Made by a program: the position numbers and the translations under genes. A stretch of DNA of 64,000 nucleotides from Svornostia abyssi. Its GTDB lineage: Bacteria; Actinomycetota; Thermoleophilia; Solirubrobacterales; Solirubrobacteraceae. The stretch is taken from the NCBI GenBank assembly GCA_024666565.1, contig CP088295.1, positions 1-64,000 of the forward strand, given 5' to 3'. Numbering within the stretch: the stretch's first letter is position 1; every line of letters starts with the position of its first letter. The notes under the pieces are model-generated. The model ran no database searches. It was given only the letters and a program-made list of their open reading frames with translations, and was not told where the DNA came from. Positions 1-9,248 of the stretch are shown here, piece by piece.

Positions 1-28
1 CGACGCCGGCTACGAGGTCTCCTCATGA
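1..28 (+). CDS. 3' end of a heavy-metal-associated (HMA/CopZ-like) protein, partial
   Basis: Only the last eight codons are inside the window. They read DAGYEVSS and then TGA. The DAGYEV ending is typical of the last beta strand of HMA metal-binding domains (CopZ and N-terminal CopA domains). The TGA overlaps the ATG of the next gene (ATGA), so the two are translationally coupled. With CopA following, a copper chaperone is the natural reading, but eight residues cannot prove it. Confidence 0.45.
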
Positions 29-868
29 GCTCGCCCGCGAAGCTCGCCGCCTACGCCGCCGTCCTCGCCGCCCTGTTCGGCGGGGGCGCGGTGGCCGGCG
101 GCGCCATCGATCCGCCCAGCGCCACCCCCAAGGAGGACGACATGTCCGCAGCCCGGCCACACCGCAGAACAGCAGGCTCACCCCGTCCGCGGTCTCGCGA
201 TCGCCGACGACGGGATGCGCGTCGAGCTGGCAACCCCCGAACTGCAGCGCGGCGCCACCGAGCAGCTGCGCTTCCGCATCGTCGACGAGCGCGGCCGCGC
301 GGTGCGCGACTTCGACGTCGAGCACGAGCGGCGCATGCACCTCATCGTCGCCCGCCGGGACCTCACCACCTTCCAGCACCTGCACCCGAAGATGGAGCGG
401 GACGGAACCTGGAGCGCCGACGTGCGCCTCGACGACGCGGGCTCGTACCGCATGTTCGCCGACTTTTCGTACGCCGACGAGCCGGTGACGCTCGCTGCCG
501 ACCTGCGCGTCGACGGCGCCGCAGATCTCCGCGCGCTTCCGCAGCCGGAGACGACCGCGGTGAGCGACGGCGGCTACGACGTCCGCCTCGACACCCCGGC
601 CACACGGCAGGGCGAGGAGGCCGAGCTGCGGTTCACCGTCACGAAGGACGGCCGCCCGGTCGACACCGAGCCGTACCTCGGCGCAGGCGGGCACCTCGTC
701 GCGCTGCGTGAGGGCGACCTCGCGTTCCTGCACGTGCACCCCACCGAGCACGGGGACGGCATCGGCTTCGAGGCCACGTTCCCCACCACGGGCGCGTACC
801 GCCTGTTCCTGCAGTTCCAGGTCGACGGCGAGATCCAGACCGTCGCGTTCACCCAGGAGGTGGCATAG
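25..868 (+). CDS. Secreted/anchored His-rich protein of the copper operon (one apparent frameshift)
   Basis: About 280 residues once a +1 break at the GCCCGGC of 151-157 is removed: the frame that opens at ATG 25 continues in the next frame as [20 protein letters not shown]. Residues 6-28 form one hydrophobic N-terminal segment (signal or anchor). Two similar beta-rich halves follow, each with a cluster of the form HL-(I/V)-A-R/L..D-L..F-x-H-(L/V)-H-P, near residues 104-121 and 223-239. The duplicated HxHP clusters suggest metal binding outside the membrane. It is coupled to the HMA gene upstream and lies 2 nt before copA. No characterised family was recognised with certainty; a role in copper binding or delivery is inferred. 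Confidence 0.6.
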
Positions 869-870
869 CC

Positions 871-3124
871 ATGAGCACCACCACGCCCCCCGCGACGACG
901 GACCACGTCGAGCTGCCGATCACCGGCATGACGTGCGCGTCGTGCGCGAACCGCATCGAGCGCAAGCTCAATAAGCTCGACGGCGTCACCGCCACCGTGA
1001 ACTACGCGACCGAGAAGGCCACGGTCGACTACGACGCGGACGCCGTGGCCCCGGAAGAGCTCGTCGCGGCCGTGCAGGCCGCCGGCTACGACACCGCGCT
1101 GCCGTCCCAGGACGGCGGCGCGGGGGCGGCCGAGGACGAAGCCGTCGACGAGACGGCGCCCCTGCGGCGGCGGCTCATCGTCAGCGCGCTGCTGTCCGTG
1201 CCGGTGCTGTTCATCGCCATGATCCCCGCGCTGCAGTTCGACAACTGGCAGTGGCTGTCACTGCAGCTCGCGACGCCCGTCGTGCTGTGGGGCGCATGGC
1301 CGTTCCACCGCGCGGCGTGGGCGAACGCCAAGCACGCCACCGCGACGATGGACACGCTCATCAGCGTCGGCGTCCTCGCGGCCTGGCTGTGGTCGCTGTA
1401 CGCGCTGTTCCTCGGCGACGCCGGGATGAACGACATGCGCATGTCCTTCGACCTGATCCCCGAGCGCGGGGCGGGCGAGGACGAGATCTACCTCGAGACC
1501 GCCGCGATCGTGACGACGTTCATCCTCGCGGGCCGGTACTTCGAGGCGAAGGCCAAGCGACGGGCGGGCGCGGCGCTTCAGGCGCTGCTCGAGCTCGGCG
1601 CCAAGGAGGTCTCGATCCTCGACGACGACGGCACCGAGCGGCGCGTTCCCGCCGACCAGCTCGCGGTGGGCGACCGCTTCATCGTGCGCCCGGGCGAGAA
1701 GGTGGCCACGGACGGCGTCGTCGAGGAGGGCACGTCGGCCGTCGACCAGTCGCTGCTCACCGGCGAGTCCGTGCCCGTGGAGAAGCACCCGGGCGACGAC
1801 GTCGCGGGCGCGACGGTGAACGCCGGCGGCCGGCTCGTGATCCGCGCGACGAAGGTCGGCGCGGACACCGCGCTGGCGCAGATCGCCAAGCTCGTGACCG
1901 ACGCGCAGACGGGCAAGGCGCCCGTCCAGCGGCTGGCCGACCGGGTCTCGGGCGTGTTCGTCCCGATCGTCATCGGCCTCGCGTTCCTCACGCTGGGCTT
2001 CTGGCTCGGCGCCCGGCGAGAGCGCGACGTTCGCCTTCACCGCCGCCGTCGCGGTGCTGATCATCGCGTGCCCGTGCGCGCTGGGCCTGGCCACGCCGAC
2101 GGCGCTCCTCGTGGGCACCGGCCGCGGCGCCCAGCTCGGCCTGCTCATCAAGGGCCCGGAGATCCTGGAGTCCACGCGCGAGGTCGACACGATCGTCCTC
2201 GACAAGACCGGCACGGTGACCACCGGCAAGATGGCGCTCGCCGACGTCGTGCTCGCCGAGGGTGAGACGACCCGCGAGGACGTCCTGCGGATCGCCGGCG
2301 CGCTCGAGGACGCCTCCGAGCACCCGATCGCCCAGGCGATCGCCCGGGGCGCCCGCGAGGAACTCGGCACGCTGCCGGCGGCGGAGGGCTTCGCCAACCG
2401 CGAGGGCCTCGGCGTCGAGGGCGTGGTCGACGGCCACGGCGTGCAGGTCGGCCGCCCGTCGCTCATGGCCGACTGGGGCCTGCAGCTCCCCGACGCGCTG
2501 CTCGCCGCCAAGCAGGCCGCCGAGGCGCGGGGGCGCACTGCGGTCGTGGCGGCGTGGGACGGCGAGGTCCGGGCCGTGCTCGTCGTGGCCGACACGGTGA
2601 AGCCGACCTCGGCCGAGGCGGTCGCGTCGCTGAAGGCGCTCGGGCTGCGGCCCGTGCTGCTGACCGGCGACAACGAGACGACGGCGCGCGCGGTCGCCGC
2701 GGAGGTCGGGATCGACGAGGTCATCGCGGAGGTCATGCCGTCGGACAAGGCCGACGTCATCCGCCGGCTGCAGGCCGAGGGCCGGGTCGTCGCGATGGTC
2801 GGCGACGGCGTCAACGACGCACCCGCACTGGCGCAGGCCGACCTCGGTCTGGCGATCGGCACGGGGACGGACGTGGCGATCGAGGCGTCGGACCTCACGC
2901 TGGTCTCCGGCGACCTGCGGGCCGCCGCGAGCGCCATCCGCCTGTCGCGGGCGACGCTGCGCACGATCAAGCAGAACCTCGTGTGGGCCTTCGGCTACAA
3001 CGTCGCCGCGATCCCGCTGGCGGCCCTGGGACTGCTCAACCCGGTGATCGCCGGGGCGGCGATGGCGTTCTCCAGCGTCAGCGTCGTGGCCAACGCCCTG
3101 CGACTGCGCCGGTTCAACGGCTGA
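871..3124 (+). CDS. copA: Copper-translocating P1B-type ATPase CopA (one apparent frameshift)
   Basis: Pumps Cu(I) out of the cytoplasm at the expense of ATP. All landmarks are present in order: N-terminal HMA domain with GMTCASC (residues 19-25), paired membrane helices, actuator motif LTGES, intramembrane ACPCALGL, phosphorylation motif [10 protein letters not shown], the P1B-specific SEHPIAQAI and hinge [10 protein letters not shown]. About 750 residues, normal for the family. The frame breaks at 2011-2017 (GCCCGGC); dropping one C restores [18 protein letters not shown] into the CPC helix, so the gene is probably intact. Same operon as the preceding His-rich protein. Confidence 0.9.
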
Positions 3125-3136
3125 GAGGAGAGGATC

Positions 3137-3777
3137 ATGAGCACCACGGCACACGCACACGACATCACGAGCTGCCGACGTCCGGGCGCGAGCTCAACGG
3201 CGTCGCGCTCAGCGCCACGCTGCACTGCCTCACCGGCTGCGCCATCGGCGAGATCCTCGGCATGGTCATCGGGACCGCGCTGGGATTCTCCGACCTGGGC
3301 ACGATCGCCCTGGCCGTCGCGCTGGCGTTCTTCTTCGGCTACCTCCTGACGAGTCTGCCGCTCCTGCGCGCAGGGCTGGCGCTGGGCGTGGTCATCCCGA
3401 TCGCACTGGCGTCGGACACGCTGAGCATCGCCGTCATGGAGGTCGTCGACAACGCGATCATGGTGGCCGTCCCTGGCGCGATGGAGTCCGGCGTGGGCGA
3501 CGTCCTCTTCTGGGGCGCCCTGTCGTTCGCGCTCGTCGTCGCGGGGCTCGTCGCGTACCCGGTCAACCGCTGGCTCATCGCCCGCGGCAAGGGGCACGCG
3601 GCCGTCCACGCGACCGGCATCCACGGCGGGCCGTCGCCGCGGGTGGTCGGGACCATCGCCATCGCGGCGTTCGTCTTCGGCGTCGCCGTCCTCGGCACCG
3701 AGCTGCTGGGCGAGGACGAGCCGGCCCACGGCGATGACGCGCCCCACGCGGCGCTCACGCAGGGGACGGACCGATGA
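3137..3777 (+). CDS. DUF4396 family membrane protein (apparent -1 frameshift near the start)
   Basis: About 213 residues. ATG 3137 is preceded by GAGAGGAG at 3123-3130, only 12 nt after copA. The N-terminus is His-rich (STTAHAHD), then the frame changes near 3163; one missing C in the run CACGACATCAC would give HAHDHHELPTSG. The body reads LNGVALSATLHCLTGCAIGE, the hallmark of DUF4396, with about four to five membrane helices and a His/Asp-rich tail. DUF4396 proteins are common beside copper genes in actinobacteria; their biochemical function is not known. Confidence 0.75.
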
Positions 3778-3919
3778 CCGCAGCCCCGAAGGCCGCAGCC
3801 GGCACCCACCGGCGATGTGCCACCGCGCGCAGCCGCACCGCCTGACGCGGCCGCGCGCCTCCGCACCTCACCTCTGATTCTTCACCGACCGGGGCCGACC
3901 GGCCCCCAAGGAGCACACC

Positions 3920-5326
3920 ATGCAACCCCAAGCCGATCCACGGCGCTGGATGGCCCTTGCCGTCATCGCGCTCGCGCAGTTCATCGTCATCATGGACACG
4001 TCGATCATCGGCGTGGCCCTCCCCGATATCCAGGCCGAGCTCGGGTTCGATCCCGAGAACCTGTCCTGGGTCTTCAACGCCTACGTCATCGCGTTCGGCG
4101 GCCTGCTGTTGCTGGGCGGCCGGCTGTCCGACCTGCTCGGCGCGAAACGCGTCTTCGCCGCCGGGTGGACCGTCCTCGCCGGTGGCTCGCTCCTCGCGGG
4201 GCTCGCCGGTTCCGTCGAGGTGGAGATCGCCGCCCGTGCGCTGCAGGGTGTCGGCGCGGCGTTCATCGCCCCCTCGGCGCTGACGCTCCTCATGATGCTC
4301 TTCGGGCACAACCCGAAGGAGCTGACGACCGCGTTCGCCGTCTACGGCGCGGCCGCCCCCGCCGGTGGCACGGCCGGGGTGTTCCTCGGCGGCGTCATCA
4401 CCGAGTGGGCGTCGTGGCCGTGGGTGTTCTGGATCAACATCCCGCTCGCCGTCGCGGCCCTCGCGCTGACTCCGCGACTCATGCCGTCGGCGCCGGCGCG
4501 GCGCGGCTCGGTGGACGTCCTCGGCGCCGCGCTGGCGACCACCGGCCTGGCGGGCATCGTGTTCGCCATCGTGCGCGCCCCCGAGCAGGGGTGGGGGTCG
4601 GCCGAGACGCTGCTCGTCCTCGGCGGCGGCCTGACCGCCCTCGCGGCGTTCGTCTCGGTGCAGTCGGTCCGCAGCGAGCCCCTCATGCGCCTCGGGATCT
4701 TTCGCGCGCCGAACCTCGCGGCGGCGAACGTCGCACAGGTGCTGCTCGGCGCAGCCTGGGTCCCGATGTGGTTCTTCCTGAACCTCTACCTCCAGCAGGT
4801 GCTGGGGCTGGGGTCGTTCGCCAGCGGCGCGGCGCTGCTGCCGATGACGGCCGCGATCATGGTCGGGATGGTCGTCGTCGCACCGCGGCTCATGCCGCGG
4901 ATCGGGACGCGGCCGATGGTCGCCGGCGGGCTCGGCATCCTCGCCGTGGGGCTCGCGCTCCTGTCGCTCGTGCGGCCGGACGGCAGCTTCCTCGTGGACG
5001 TGCTGCCCGCGTCGCTCGTGGCGGCCGCGGGCATGGCGCTCGCGTTCATCCCGTCCCTGCAGACGGCGATCTCGAGCGCCCGCCCGGAGGAGGGCGGCCT
5101 GGCCTCCGGCATCGTGAACACCGGCTACCAGGTCGGCTCGGCGCTCGGCCTGGCCGCGATGACGGCGCTTGCCGCGTCGCACGGCGCGGGCGAGCTCGGC
5201 GATGTCGTCGCGCTCACCGACGGGTACTCCGCCGCGTTCCTCGGCGCCGCGGGAATCGCCGCGGCCGGTGGGCTCGTCGCACTCGTGACGCTGCGCACGC
5301 GCAGCGCCGCCGCCACCAGCGGCTGA
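3920..5326 (+). CDS. DHA2-type MFS multidrug exporter (EmrB/QacA-like), 468 aa
   Basis: A 14-helix proton-coupled exporter of the DHA2 group. Helix 1 carries FIVIMDTSIIGVALPDIQ (the D1 motif), followed by LSWVFNAYVIAFGGLLLLGGRLSDLLGAKRVF (motif A between helices 2 and 3) and later the antiporter motif C region. AAGGAG at 3908-3913 sets the start, 7 nt before the ATG. It lies 142 bp after the DUF4396 gene and before a strong hairpin, so it may share the metal operon or stand alone. The substrate cannot be deduced. Confidence 0.85.
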   Translation: MQPQADPRRWMALAVIALAQFIVIMDTSIIGVALPDIQAELGFDPENLSWVFNAYVIAFGGLLLLGGRLSDLLGAKRVFAAGWTVLAGGSLLAGLAGSVEVEIAARALQGVGAAFIAPSALTLLMMLFGHNPKELTTAFAVYGAAAPAGGTAGVFLGGVITEWASWPWVFWINIPLAVAALALTPRLMPSAPARRGSVDVLGAALATTGLAGIVFAIVRAPEQGWGSAETLLVLGGGLTALAAFVSVQSVRSEPLMRLGIFRAPNLAAANVAQVLLGAAWVPMWFFLNLYLQQVLGLGSFASGAALLPMTAAIMVGMVVVAPRLMPRIGTRPMVAGGLGILAVGLALLSLVRPDGSFLVDVLPASLVAAAGMALAFIPSLQTAISSARPEEGGLASGIVNTGYQVGSALGLAAMTALAASHGAGELGDVVALTDGYSAAFLGAAGIAAAGGLVALVTLRTRSAAATSG

Positions 5327-5334
5327 CGGCGATG

Positions 5335-5363
5335 GTTGCGGGGCGCACCTGGCGCCCCGCAAC
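5335..5363 (+). terminator. Strong 12-bp hairpin after the MFS gene
   Basis: Perfect inverted repeat GTTGCGGGGCGC / GCGCCCCGCAAC around a 5-nt loop, starting 8 bp after the MFS stop codon. There is no U tract, which is common for actinobacterial terminators. It separates the exporter from the leaderless gene that follows. Confidence 0.65.
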
Positions 5364-5386
5364 CCGCCCGGACACCGTGTGCCGGT

Positions 5387-5392
5387 TAACCT
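5387..5392 (+). promoter_or_regulatory. Leaderless -10 box TAACCT
   Basis: TAACCT ends 6 nt before ATG 5399, the spacing expected when transcription begins on the start codon. No Shine-Dalgarno sequence precedes this gene. It belongs to the recurring TANNNT-N6/7-start pattern of this window. Confidence 0.5.
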
Positions 5393-5398
5393 GGCGGC

Positions 5399-5821
5399 AT
5401 GCTCATCGCGTGCAACGACGCGATCCGGCGGCACCGCCGCCGTGTGGGGACGGTCGCCGCCGCGCTCGTGCTCGCCAGCGCGCTCATGCTGGCGCACGGC
5501 GCCGCCGGCGCCGGGCACCTCGGCGGCGCGTCGGGCTCCGCCGGGATGGGCGCGCACGACCTGACCATGGGCGCCCACCACCCGCCCGCAGGCGCCGATC
5601 ATGGCGGCCTGTCCCTCGACGATGCGCTCGCGATGTGCCTCGCCGTCACCGAGACCGCGGCGTTCGGCTTCGCGCTGCTCGCGGTGATCGCAGCGTGGCG
5701 ATGCGCCCGTCACCGACCCACCGTCACCGCTCCCCGTCCCGCCGTGGCCCGGGTCGCCGTGGCACCGCCCGGCGCCGCCGCGCGCGCGGGCCCTGCCGTG
5801 CTCCAGGTGTTCCTGCGGTGA
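5399..5821 (+). CDS. Small His/Met-rich two-helix membrane protein (DUF6153-like), 140 aa
   Basis: One hydrophobic helix at about residues 18-38, then an extracytoplasmic loop with repeated H and M (GAHDLTMGAHHPPAGADHGG), a second helix around LAMCLAVTETAAFGFALLAVIAAW and a Pro/Ala-rich basic tail ending in LQVFLR. This topology resembles DUF6153 proteins found with copper genes in actinobacteria. The His/Met loop suggests metal binding; this is inferred. It is followed 75 bp later by the DUF305 lipoprotein. Confidence 0.6.
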   Translation: MLIACNDAIRRHRRRVGTVAAALVLASALMLAHGAAGAGHLGGASGSAGMGAHDLTMGAHHPPAGADHGGLSLDDALAMCLAVTETAAFGFALLAVIAAWRCARHRPTVTAPRPAVARVAVAPPGAAARAGPAVLQVFLR

Positions 5822-5896
5822 TCGGCCCGCGCGGCTCCCACACCGGGCCGCGCCGCCGATCCCTGAACACCAAGACCCAAGGAGCACCTGACACCC

Positions 5897-6553
5897 ATGC
5901 ACCGGACCCGCATCCTCGCGATGCTGACCGCCGCCGCGCTCATCCTCGCACCCGCCGTCCTGGCGGCGTGCGGGGACGATGACGACGGGGGCTCCGCAGC
6001 GAGCCAGAAGGCCAACGCCACCGACCGCGCCTTCGCCGCCGAGATGATCGGCCACCACGAGGCCGCGGTCGAGATGGCGGAGGCCGCGAAGACGAACGCG
6101 TCGCGCGAGCAGATCACCGATCTCGCCGACGCGATCATTACGACCCAGAAGGCCGAGATCGCCCAGATGCAGGCCGCCGAGCAGCGACTCGCCGACGCCG
6201 GCGTCGATCAGCGCGACCTGGACATGACCGACGCCGAGATGGGGATGGACATGAACATGGACATGCTCGATTCGGCCGAGGGGTTCGACCGCATGTTCAT
6301 CGACATGATGATCCCCCACCACCAGGGCGCGATCCGCATGGCACGCATGGAGCTCGCCGACGGCCAGGACCCCGAATTGCGCGAGCTCGCCGAGACGATC
6401 ATCGCCGCGCAGGCCAAGGAGATCGAGCAGATGAACACCTGGCGCGAGGCCTGGTACGGCGAGGCGTCACCCGCCGGGGGCGTGCCCGACGAGGACATGG
6501 GCTCGCACATGTCCGACGAGGAGCAGGAGCACGGGATGGAGCACTCCGGCTGA
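5897..6553 (+). CDS. DUF305 domain lipoprotein, 218 aa
   Basis: Signal peptide with lipobox LAAC (Cys25) and an Asp/Gly-rich linker, then a duplicated DUF305 (ferritin-like helical) fold. Each half carries the signature MI-(G/P)-HH-xx-A: AEMIGHHEAAVEMA near residue 50 and DMMIPHHQGAIRMA near 140. A Met/Asp-rich stretch (MGMDMNMDML) lies between them. The paired His and Met residues fit metal, probably copper, binding at the outer membrane face. AAGGAG lies 13 nt before the ATG. It ends the metal-related group of genes. Confidence 0.85.
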   Translation: MHRTRILAMLTAAALILAPAVLAACGDDDDGGSAASQKANATDRAFAAEMIGHHEAAVEMAEAAKTNASREQITDLADAIITTQKAEIAQMQAAEQRLADAGVDQRDLDMTDAEMGMDMNMDMLDSAEGFDRMFIDMMIPHHQGAIRMARMELADGQDPELRELAETIIAAQAKEIEQMNTWREAWYGEASPAGGVPDEDMGSHMSDEEQEHGMEHSG

Positions 6554-6561
6554 CGCCCGGT

Positions 6562-6595
6562 CGCCGCCGCGAGATCACACGGTCTTGCGGCGGCG
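6562..6595. terminator. Hairpin between convergent genes
   Basis: Perfect 9-bp arms CGCCGCCGC / GCGGCGGCG enclose 16 nt in which AG and CT can extend the stem. It lies just after the DUF305 stop and overlaps the last codons of the convergent gene, so it could stop transcription from both sides. There is no U tract. Confidence 0.4.
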
Positions 6596-7288
6596 CATCC
6601 CCCACGCGATGAGGAACCCCGCGCCGATGAGCACGGTCGCGCCGCCGACGATCATGGCGATCCCCAGCCCCATCGCCCCGGGCGTCCCCGGCGTGACGAC
6701 GTACGCCGCGGTCTCGGGCCGGATCCGCCGCGAGGAGCGCGTGCCCTGCGTGTACGCGCAGACGACCGCGACCCGGCCGGGCTGCGCCGAGAAGTGGCCG
6801 ACCGACGACGCCTTGCCGATCGTCGTCGACGCGCCCTGGCGCGCGCCTCGGAAGCGCGTCTGGACCCCGTCGGGCAGTTCGGCCACGCATGCGGTGTCGC
6901 GGACCGTGAGGTCGCGGCGGTTCTCGAAACCGTCGCGACCCGTGAGCAGCAGGTAGACGGTGTAGTCGCGGCGCTCGCCGGGCGGGACCACGAACGTCAC
7001 CGCGCGGGTCTGCTCGACGCTCTCGCGCACCTCGCCGCGCGCGACCGCGTCGCTCTCGATGCCCGAGCCCGACTCCACCGTCTTGCCGATCCCGACCACG
7101 ATGAGCGCGATGCTCGCGACGACGAGCAGCACGCCGAGGATCACCCGCACCCAGCCGGGGCTGCGGCGGCTCGGCCGACTGCCGAACGGATCCTCGCCGC
7201 CGGACAGCGGCGCGGGTCGCGACTGATCCGCCCGCGCGCCGGCCGCCCCGCCGACCGGCGTGACGTCGGGGTTCGTCCAGTCGCTCAC
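6575..7288 (-). CDS. Membrane protein of unknown function, 237 aa
   Basis: The start is GTG 7288, which overlaps the stop of the upstream gene (GTGA). A Pro/Arg-rich cytoplasmic head of about 45 residues is followed by a helix (VRVILGVLLVVASIALIVVGIG), a beta-rich external domain of about 125 residues with Cys at DTACVAEL and VVCAYTQ, a second helix (GLGIAMIVGGATVLIGAGFLIAW) and a basic tail RRRKTV. No family was recognised. Tight coupling to the 539-aa gene suggests that they work together. Confidence 0.6.
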   Translation of the reverse strand: MSDWTNPDVTPVGGAAGARADQSRPAPLSGGEDPFGSRPSRRSPGWVRVILGVLLVVASIALIVVGIGKTVESGSGIESDAVARGEVRESVEQTRAVTFVVPPGERRDYTVYLLLTGRDGFENRRDLTVRDTACVAELPDGVQTRFRGARQGASTTIGKASSVGHFSAQPGRVAVVCAYTQGTRSSRRIRPETAAYVVTPGTPGAMGLGIAMIVGGATVLIGAGFLIAWGMRRRKTV

Positions 7289-8904
7289 AGGATCGTCGTC
7301 TCGGCCGCAGGCCAGCAGTAGCGGTACGGCGGCACGGTCTCGGCGCCCCAGTCGTCGAGGCGGTCGATCGCCTCGGCGACGCGGAGCGCGGCGCGCAACG
7401 GCTTGAACGGGATCCCGCCGAGATCGTCCTGCGCGGCGACGGTCGGACGCAGGCCCAGGCCATTGCGCAGGTTGGCCTGCAGCGCCTCGGCCATGTACCG
7501 GTCCCACCGCTCGCGGCCCGCGGCGTACTCCGCGCGGTCGCGGTAGACGAGCACGACGTGCTGACACCCGTGCGTGCGCATGCGCGGCTTCCCGTCGGCG
7601 CACGGCTGTTTGGGCCCCAGGTTCGTGGTGAACAGCCCACCCTGGACGAGCGCCCGCGGGTCGTCGACCGTGGCCTGCGCGCTGTAGCAGTCGGCGGCGC
7701 GCAGCCCGACGATGTCGAGATACGAACGCAGCAGCTCCTGCGGTGTGGCCGGCAGGTACGGGAACGGGGAGGGCACCGGCGGCGGCTCCATGATCTTCAG
7801 GTGGACGGCGCGGCCGATCGCCTCCCAGTTGAGGACCTCGACCTGCACGCCGGCCGGGCCGCCGACGTCGGCGGGCAGGTCGAGCGGGGCGGCGGCGCGC
7901 ATGCGCGCGAACGCACCGTCCTCGCCCTGCGGGTGGATCGCCACGACGCCCTTGACGAGCGACCGGATCGGGTCATGGTCCTCACCGCCGCCCTGCACCG
8001 AGCGGAACTCGCTGATGCGCGCCAGGCCCACGCAGCGCTCCGGCGCGATCCCCGCGTGCAGGCAGTACGCCAGCGCGAGGTCCTCGTCGAGCACCGACGG
8101 CTGGCCGTAGTGCCGCGCCACCCACTGCTCGTCGCCGCGAAACGATGTGGCCACGAGCGGTGCGTCCGTGGGATCCGGGCGGGCGCCGGGCGGCAGCGGC
8201 TCGGAGACGATGTCCCACTCCACGACGCGGCCCTGCTCGGAGTGCGGCGTCAGCGGGCCGCTGATGCGGTCCGGCACGCGGTAGACCCCGAACACCTTGT
8301 CCGGATGCGCGGCGAGGCCGTGCTCGTACAGATGCGTCAGGAGCTCGGCGAGCTGCGTGCGCCCGCGCGTCGCGATCCGGCTGATCTGCACCTCGGCGCG
8401 CACCGGCGCGAGGTACGGCGCCCGGGCCGCGTCCCGGGCCGCCCGCTCGGCCCCCGCGACCTGTGCCCGCTCGGCCGGGTCCTTGATCTGCTTGACCTCC
8501 TGCACCCCGAACGACTGGCGCAGCCCCTCCTTGAACTCGCCCTTGCGCTTCTCCTTCAGCTCCTTGCGGAACGCGAAGACCCCGTCGGCCTGCAGCTTGG
8601 CCTCGACCTCGTCGGGGTCCCCCATGAGGTCCATCGACGAGCCGTGCAGGTACCGGCCCGCGGGGCCGTCGAGCACCCGGTGCCGGTCCTCGATCGCCTT
8701 CGCCTGCGCGTAGGACTCACGCGCCTCCTGGCGCCCGCGCTCGACCTGGGCCATGTTCTGCTCGTACTTCGCGCGGTCCTCGGGTGAGAGCTGCGCCACC
8801 ATCGCGTCGATCTCGGCCTGGCTCGGGGGGTTGCGCGCGGCCTCGATCCCCTTGGCGATGTTCGACGGTTTGAAAGCGGTGGCGACGTCCTTGAAGAAGC
8901 CCAT
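7285..8904 (-). CDS. Unknown 539-aa soluble protein with helical charged N-terminus
   Basis: Not recognised. Residues 1-35 (FFKDVATAFKPSNIAKGIEAA) look amphipathic. Residues 30-160 are rich in E, K, R, Q and A and probably form long helices or a coiled coil. The rest is mixed alpha/beta, including QISRIATRGRTQLAELLTHLYEHG. There is no signal peptide. It is coupled to the membrane protein downstream, so it may be its cytoplasmic partner. No catalytic motif is evident. Confidence 0.6.
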   Translation of the reverse strand: MGFFKDVATAFKPSNIAKGIEAARNPPSQAEIDAMVAQLSPEDRAKYEQNMAQVERGRQEARESYAQAKAIEDRHRVLDGPAGRYLHGSSMDLMGDPDEVEAKLQADGVFAFRKELKEKRKGEFKEGLRQSFGVQEVKQIKDPAERAQVAGAERAARDAARAPYLAPVRAEVQISRIATRGRTQLAELLTHLYEHGLAAHPDKVFGVYRVPDRISGPLTPHSEQGRVVEWDIVSEPLPPGARPDPTDAPLVATSFRGDEQWVARHYGQPSVLDEDLALAYCLHAGIAPERCVGLARISEFRSVQGGGEDHDPIRSLVKGVVAIHPQGEDGAFARMRAAAPLDLPADVGGPAGVQVEVLNWEAIGRAVHLKIMEPPPVPSPFPYLPATPQELLRSYLDIVGLRAADCYSAQATVDDPRALVQGGLFTTNLGPKQPCADGKPRMRTHGCQHVVLVYRDRAEYAAGRERWDRYMAEALQANLRNGLGLRPTVAAQDDLGGIPFKPLRAALRVAEAIDRLDDWGAETVPPYRYCWPAAETTIL

Positions 8905-8954
8905 GGCGTTCCCGGCACGCTACGCGGGACCGCGACCGGCGTCCACCTCGGGGA

Positions 8955-9245
8955 CTACGTCGCGGGCGAGACCTCCACGCCGCGCCAGAACGCGATCCGG
9001 CCGCGGACGTTGTCCGCGGCGGACTTCGTCTCGGGGTAGAACCACGCGGCGTTCGCGTTGCGCCGGTCGCCCACGACGATGTCGTAGTAGCTGGCCTCGC
9101 CCTTCCACCCGCAGGTGGTGTGGTGCTCGCTGGGCTCGAAATGCTCGCAGCGGATCGCGGTGGGCGGGAAGTAGTGGTTGCCCTCGACGACGATGGTGTC
9201 GTCGCTCTCGGCCAGGACGGTGCCGTTCCAGGTCGCGCGGATCAT
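8955..9245 (-). CDS. DUF427 domain protein, 96 aa
   Basis: A complete DUF427 protein: IRATWNGTVLAESDDTIVVEGNHYFP at the start, then the conserved HTTCGWKGEASYYDI core (the usual CPWKG element, here CGWKG) and DNVRGRIAFWRGVEV at the end. DUF427 proteins adopt a small beta-barrel-like fold of unknown function. It lies 3 nt downstream of the HxlR regulator gene on the same strand, so the two are probably co-transcribed. Confidence 0.85.
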   Translation of the reverse strand: MIRATWNGTVLAESDDTIVVEGNHYFPPTAIRCEHFEPSEHHTTCGWKGEASYYDIVVGDRRNANAAWFYPETKSAADNVRGRIAFWRGVEVSPAT

Positions 9246-9248
9246 GCT

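Noticed and set aside
151..2017. True pseudogenisation of the copper operon (two frameshifts within 2 kb)
   Set aside because: Motifs are conserved on both sides of each break, and the same indel type recurs in unrelated genes, which points to consensus error.
3774..3845. 23-codon ORF overlapping the DUF4396 stop by ATGA
   Set aside because: Low-complexity Ala/Arg/Thr composition, no family resemblance and no ribosome site; most likely chance in G+C-rich DNA.
3755..6322. Very long open frame (855 codons) opposite the MFS, small membrane protein and DUF305 genes
   Set aside because: Composition (RGEHRDAEPR-type) is that of an antisense shadow; the + strand genes have clear motifs, ribosome sites and terminators.
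7285..8904. Restriction-modification or phage-tail role for the 539-aa protein
   Set aside because: No methyltransferase, nuclease, helicase or tail motif is visible; left as unknown.
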